Of a stretch of 8,982 bases of DNA, positions 6,411 through 8,982 are shown piece by piece. The notes under the pieces are model-generated. The model did no database searches and had not been told where the DNA came from. It saw nothing but the letters and a program-made list of their open reading frames with translations. The translations under genes and the position numbers were made by a program. The DNA is from an uncultured Clostridia bacterium (GTDB taxonomy: Bacteria > Bacillota > Clostridia > Oscillospirales > Ruminococcaceae): positions 1 to 8,982 of the forward strand of contig CAMVBT010000082.1 of assembly GCA_947165805.1 (NCBI GenBank), given 5' to 3'. The number at the start of each line of letters is the position of its first letter. Position 1 is the first letter of the stretch.

Positions 6411-8165
6411 TTATCTGACGTTCAGATATTTTCTGATGATTGCGAAATGTCCGTAAGGATCCGCGGAGCTCTCCGCGCCGTCCTTGTCGGCTTCGTCGAG
6501 CAGCTTCGCGAGCATTTCCTGCGTCGCTGCACCCTTGTATTCGGAGTCCTTCACCAGAAGTCCGAACAGCGCCAGCATTGAAGCCGTTCCGATGTTCGTC
6601 CTTTCCGCGCTTTCGATCTCCGCGGCAGTCACGGCCTTCGTGTAAACGAGGTCCTCGCCCTCAGGGGACTTGTAATGCACCTCGATGAACGCGAACTCGT
6701 CTTCGCTGCCGGCAGCGGCGGCTGTGACATATCGTGAGGAATACCGCCGTTCTGCCTTGCCGCGTTTCAGCGAGATAAGAGCCACGACGTTGTGCTCCGA
6801 GCCTATGCCGTCCGCGGCCTTTTCCGTATCGTTGAACTCCTTCTGCGTGAGCTTGCGCGCATCGTAGCCTATGAGCCTGTACTCGCTGACATAGGCGGGG
6901 TTCAGCTCGACGGATATCTTCACGTCCTTCGCGACCGTTATCAGGTTGGAGACCAGCTTGTCCCACAGGTTGTCGAGTATGTCCGCGGGATTGGAAACGA
7001 ACGTATAATTCCCGTTGCCGTTCATGGCAAGAGCTTCCATTTTGTTGTCCTTGAAATTCTGTCTGCCATAGCCGACTATCGAAAGGTAGATGCCTGTCTC
7101 ACGCTTTTTGTAAATGAAGTCGGTGAGACCGCCCTCGGAGGTCACTCCGAAGTTGAAGTCGCCGTCGGTGAATATGAACACGCGGTTGTTGGCGGCCTTG
7201 TCGTATGTCTCGGAGAGGTATCTGTACGCGTTCTCGAGCCCGTCGCTGCCGTTGGTGCAGCCGCCGATGCCGTCCACCGCGAGCAGGGCGTCCACACACT
7301 TGTCCCTGTCGCCGCAGTCTATCTGCTTCACGACCGTCTGTGTATCGTCACTGTAGGATATTATCGAAAGCGTATCCCCCGCTTTGAGCCTGCTCATTAC
7401 CGCAGCCGCCGACATCTGCACGATCACCCAGTTGTCGGTCATGCTGCCGGAAACATCTATAAGGAACACAAGATTCTGCTTTACGGAGGTGTCGGCCTTC
7501 TTCGCCTTCATCTCCATAAGAAGCAGGTCTTTTTCCTTGTCCCACGGGCATGACGAATACTCGGTGCTGACCCTGAACAGAGCACCGTTCTCGGGCGGGT
7601 CGAGCTTATAGGGGTATGAATTGAGTATCTCCTCGATGCGCACGAAGCTTGTGTCTATCTTCCTGCCGACACTTATCATATTGCGCAGGTACGACCATGA
7701 GCCCGTGTTTACATTGGCGGAGAAAATAGCCGCCGGGGAGTCCATGGGGCTCTGCGGCTCGTTTTCTTTCGGATTTTTCGTTTCCGCGGTGCTGAACTCC
7801 GAGGGAGCGGGAGCCGCGTTCTTCATTCTCGGCATCGGAGCCGGCGCTTCTGCCATATCCATCATTGCCATGCCCATCATCGGCTGTGACATCGCCGCGC
7901 CCTTCATCATTCCGCCCATCATAGCTGCAGAAGCCATTACTGCGCCCATTCCTCCGCCCGGCGGCGCAAACTCCGACGGCTCGTGCCGCGGGTAAAACGA
8001 CCATTCCGGGGAATATCTCTCTTCCTCTCCGACCTTCACCTTATAGCCGAAGCAGTTCTCCGAAAGCTTCTTCACCTGTTCGCCGCTGTATCCGAGGGTG
8101 CTGTAGAACCCGCAGAGCTGCGCGAACTGCTGCTCATTCATCATGTATGTGCCTCTTGATGCCAT
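6411..8165 (-). CDS. YfbK-type von Willebrand factor A domain protein with a Met-rich segment
   Basis: A 584-residue protein of the YfbK family (vWF_A N-terminal domain, VWA domain, DUF3520). The VWA domain binds a divalent metal for protein-protein contacts; the role of the family is not established. Residues 146-220 match the domain before VWA (VRIEEILNSYPY, SSCPWD). The VWA domain (about 231-410) has a full MIDAS: Asp237-x-Ser239-x-Ser241 (DVSGS), Thr304 (GGCTNG) and Asp334 (FTDGDFNFG). Residues 425-580 match the C-terminal DUF3520 domain (YRLIGYDAR, then ADGIGSEHNVVAL). Gram-negative YfbK is a predicted lipoprotein; here no signal peptide or lipobox is seen, so the protein is probably cytoplasmic. 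Residues 73-114 hold 15 Met. The start at 8165 is chosen because AAAGGAG lies 7 bases upstream; an in-frame TTG at 8198 lacks such a site and overlaps the leader palindrome. It has its own promoter and converges on the signalling operon. Confidence 0.88.
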   Translation of the reverse strand: MASRGTYMMNEQQFAQLCGFYSTLGYSGEQVKKLSENCFGYKVKVGEEERYSPEWSFYPRHEPSEFAPPGGGMGAVMASAAMMGGMMKGAAMSQPMMGMAMMDMAEAPAPMPRMKNAAPAPSEFSTAETKNPKENEPQSPMDSPAAIFSANVNTGSWSYLRNMISVGRKIDTSFVRIEEILNSYPYKLDPPENGALFRVSTEYSSCPWDKEKDLLLMEMKAKKADTSVKQNLVFLIDVSGSMTDNWVIVQMSAAAVMSRLKAGDTLSIISYSDDTQTVVKQIDCGDRDKCVDALLAVDGIGGCTNGSDGLENAYRYLSETYDKAANNRVFIFTDGDFNFGVTSEGGLTDFIYKKRETGIYLSIVGYGRQNFKDNKMEALAMNGNGNYTFVSNPADILDNLWDKLVSNLITVAKDVKISVELNPAYVSEYRLIGYDARKLTQKEFNDTEKAADGIGSEHNVVALISLKRGKAERRYSSRYVTAAAAGSEDEFAFIEVHYKSPEGEDLVYTKAVTAAEIESAERTNIGTASMLALFGLLVKDSEYKGAATQEMLAKLLDEADKDGAESSADPYGHFAIIRKYLNVR

Positions 8166-8172
8166 ATTACTG

Positions 8173-8180
8173 CTCCTTTC
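8173..8180 (-). promoter_or_regulatory. Ribosome binding site that decides the vWA gene start
   Basis: Read on the minus strand this is GAAAGGAG, 7 bases before the ATG at 8165-8163. It supports that start (MASRG) over the upstream in-frame TTG. Confidence 0.85.
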
Positions 8181-8197
8181 GTTACTTATACCGTTCA

Positions 8198-8214
8198 ATG
8201 CCGCTATACGGCAT
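8198..8214 (-). repeat. Palindrome at the transcription start of the vWA gene
   Basis: ATGCCG (8198-8203) and CGGCAT (8209-8214) form a perfect 6-bp inverted repeat with a 5-base centre. The -10 box lies at 8219-8224, so the repeat covers roughly +1 to +15 of the transcript. It could be an operator or a stabilising 5' stem. Confidence 0.55.
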
Positions 8215-8218
8215 ATTT

Positions 8219-8247
8219 ATTATATCATATAGACTGTCCCGTGTCAA
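8219..8247 (-). promoter_or_regulatory. Consensus sigma-A promoter of the vWA gene
   Basis: On the minus strand: TTGACA (8247-8242), a 17-base spacer, TATAAT (8224-8219), with TGA just before the -10. Both hexamers are exact consensus. The promoter starts 17 bases after the stop codon of the helicase gene, in the same direction, so the vWA gene can be transcribed on its own. No terminator is seen between the two genes, so read-through is also possible. Confidence 0.88.
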
Positions 8248-8264
8248 TTCCCGGGAGCGCGGCA

Positions 8265-8982
8265 TCACAGTCCCGCGTAAACGCTCCCCCACTCTTTCAC
8301 GCGCGCGAGCATCTCGTCTGTCCCGAGGACGCCGTATGCGAAGCCCTTCTTCACAAGCTCCGGCGGCACATATTCGTCGTACTTCTCGAACACCGGCACC
8401 TCATCGGGATAGACCAGCTCCAACGGGTCGAGGGGCTTTTCCGCCTCGTCCGCGAGTATCTCAAAGAACTGCTTCTCCCCCGCTTTCATCGTGAACTGCA
8501 TGAAGTACGGACGCGACGGGTCGAGGCTCTTAAGCCCGAGCCTTTCCGCACAGCGTATCTTTAAAAACCGCTCGAGAGCAAGGAAAGCGTATGTCCCGAG
8601 CCACGGGAACAGCGCCCACATATTCCCGCCGAGGTTTATCAGCGGTCTTTCCGCGACTCCGGAGCTCCGCGCCGATAACCTCGCCTGCGCAAGACGCTGA
8701 ACGGCGTTCTGCATCAGGTACGGATAGCTCTTGTCCTCACGCAGCACCTCACGCATACGCAGAAGTATCTTTGTATTGATGTCGCCGGGGCAGTCCCCGA
8801 AGTAGGCGGGGACTTTACCCTTGTCAGGCTCGCAGTAGACCAGATGATGCTCACGGTCGAGCTCGGTCACTATCCAGACGTGGCCGGCTATCGCTATCTT
8901 CTCGCCCACGGGAGGCGGCATTACGAGCGTACCGAGCTCCTGCGACTCACAGCGCACGGTAAATTCCTCGTTCTCCTGGTAT
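8265..8982 (-). CDS. Lhr-like DEAD/DEAH-box helicase, C-terminal part
   Basis: Partial gene on the minus strand, open to the right edge and ending with TGA at 8267-8265. The reading frame continues upstream of any internal start (YQENEEFT before a GTG at 8957), so the true start lies beyond the window. The roughly 239 visible residues resemble the C-terminal accessory region of large bacterial DEAD/DEAH-box helicases of the Lhr-like group: a small beta-rich part (GEKIAIAGHVWIVTELD, then LVYCEPDKGKVPAYFGD), then YPYLMQNAVQRLAQAR, NLGGNMWALFPWLGT and PVFEKYDEYVPPELVKK. The helicase motifs themselves are not in the window, so the assignment rests on recalled similarity of these segments. Such proteins unwind nucleic acids using ATP; the physiological role here is unknown. 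The gene is upstream of, and in the same direction as, the vWA gene. Confidence 0.7.
   Translation of the reverse strand, partial: YQENEEFTVRCESQELGTLVMPPPVGEKIAIAGHVWIVTELDREHHLVYCEPDKGKVPAYFGDCPGDINTKILLRMREVLREDKSYPYLMQNAVQRLAQARLSARSSGVAERPLINLGGNMWALFPWLGTYAFLALERFLKIRCAERLGLKSLDPSRPYFMQFTMKAGEKQFFEILADEAEKPLDPLELVYPDEVPVFEKYDEYVPPELVKKGFAYGVLGTDEMLARVKEWGSVYAGL

Noticed and set aside
6792..7553. 253-codon plus-strand open frame opposite the vWA gene
   Set aside because: Codon-register shadow of the vWA gene, which has complete motifs, a ribosome binding site and a promoter.
8166..8198. Upstream TTG start adding 11 residues to the vWA protein
   Set aside because: No ribosome binding site precedes it, and a good one sits directly before the ATG at 8165.
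8238..8255. CCCG/CGGG inverted repeat flanking the -35 box of the vWA promoter, considered as a helicase terminator
   Set aside because: Only 4 bp with a 10-base loop and no T-tract; likely chance in GC-rich sequence.

Overview
The window looks like chromosomal DNA of a gut or rumen Firmicute, probably a Ruminococcus-like member of the Oscillospiraceae. This is inferred from the gene content (a family 5 cellulase-type glycosidase, a secreted FN3 protein, Cache-sensor GGDEF and hybrid-kinase proteins), the strong Shine-Dalgarno sequences, the near-consensus sigma-A promoters, and frequent ATA (Ile) codons in moderately GC-rich genes. No tRNA, rRNA, CRISPR array, insertion sequence or phage gene was seen.

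Layout. (1) Bases 1-735 (+) hold the C-terminal part of a GH5 glycoside hydrolase that starts before the window. (2) Bases 854-1753 (+) encode a secreted protein with a signal peptide, a Thr/Ser/Ala linker, one fibronectin type III domain and an unassigned C-terminal domain. It has its own extended -10 promoter (766-794) and a strong terminator (1767-1803). (3) Bases 2000-6352 (+) form a two-gene signalling operon behind a near-perfect promoter (1840-1868) and a structured leader of about 125 nt. The first gene is a membrane GGDEF diguanylate cyclase. Twenty-four bases later comes a 988-residue membrane hybrid histidine kinase (dCache sensor, two tandem PAS-like repeats, H-box/ATPase core, receiver). 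A hairpin terminator follows at 6370-6406. (4) Bases 6411-8165 (-) encode a YfbK-type VIT-less von Willebrand factor A protein with an intact metal site and an odd methionine-rich segment. It is driven by a TTGACA-17-TATAAT promoter at 8219-8247. (5) Bases 8265-8982 (-) are the C-terminal part of a large Lhr-like DEAD/DEAH-box helicase that begins beyond the right edge.

How the genes work together. The clear functional unit is the operon at 2000-6352, where two membrane sensors with different extracytoplasmic domains are made from one transcript. The cyclase keeps its catalytic residues but has GGDEC instead of GGDEF and no RxxD inhibitory site. The kinase keeps a complete receiver and an N-box, but its H-box reads H-N-I-R-M and its ATP lid is degenerate, so it may work as a receiver-bearing sensor or scaffold rather than a normal kinase. 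Its dCache domain carries a residue pattern resembling the known amino-acid-binding motif. The GH5 and FN3 genes suggest a plant-fibre lifestyle, but nothing in the sequence ties them directly to the signalling operon.

The strongest candidates for something unusual are the degenerate kinase core paired with a diguanylate cyclase, the recent-looking gapless PAS duplication, and the Met-rich insertion in the vWA protein. These are variants of known families; I do not see a wholly new system.
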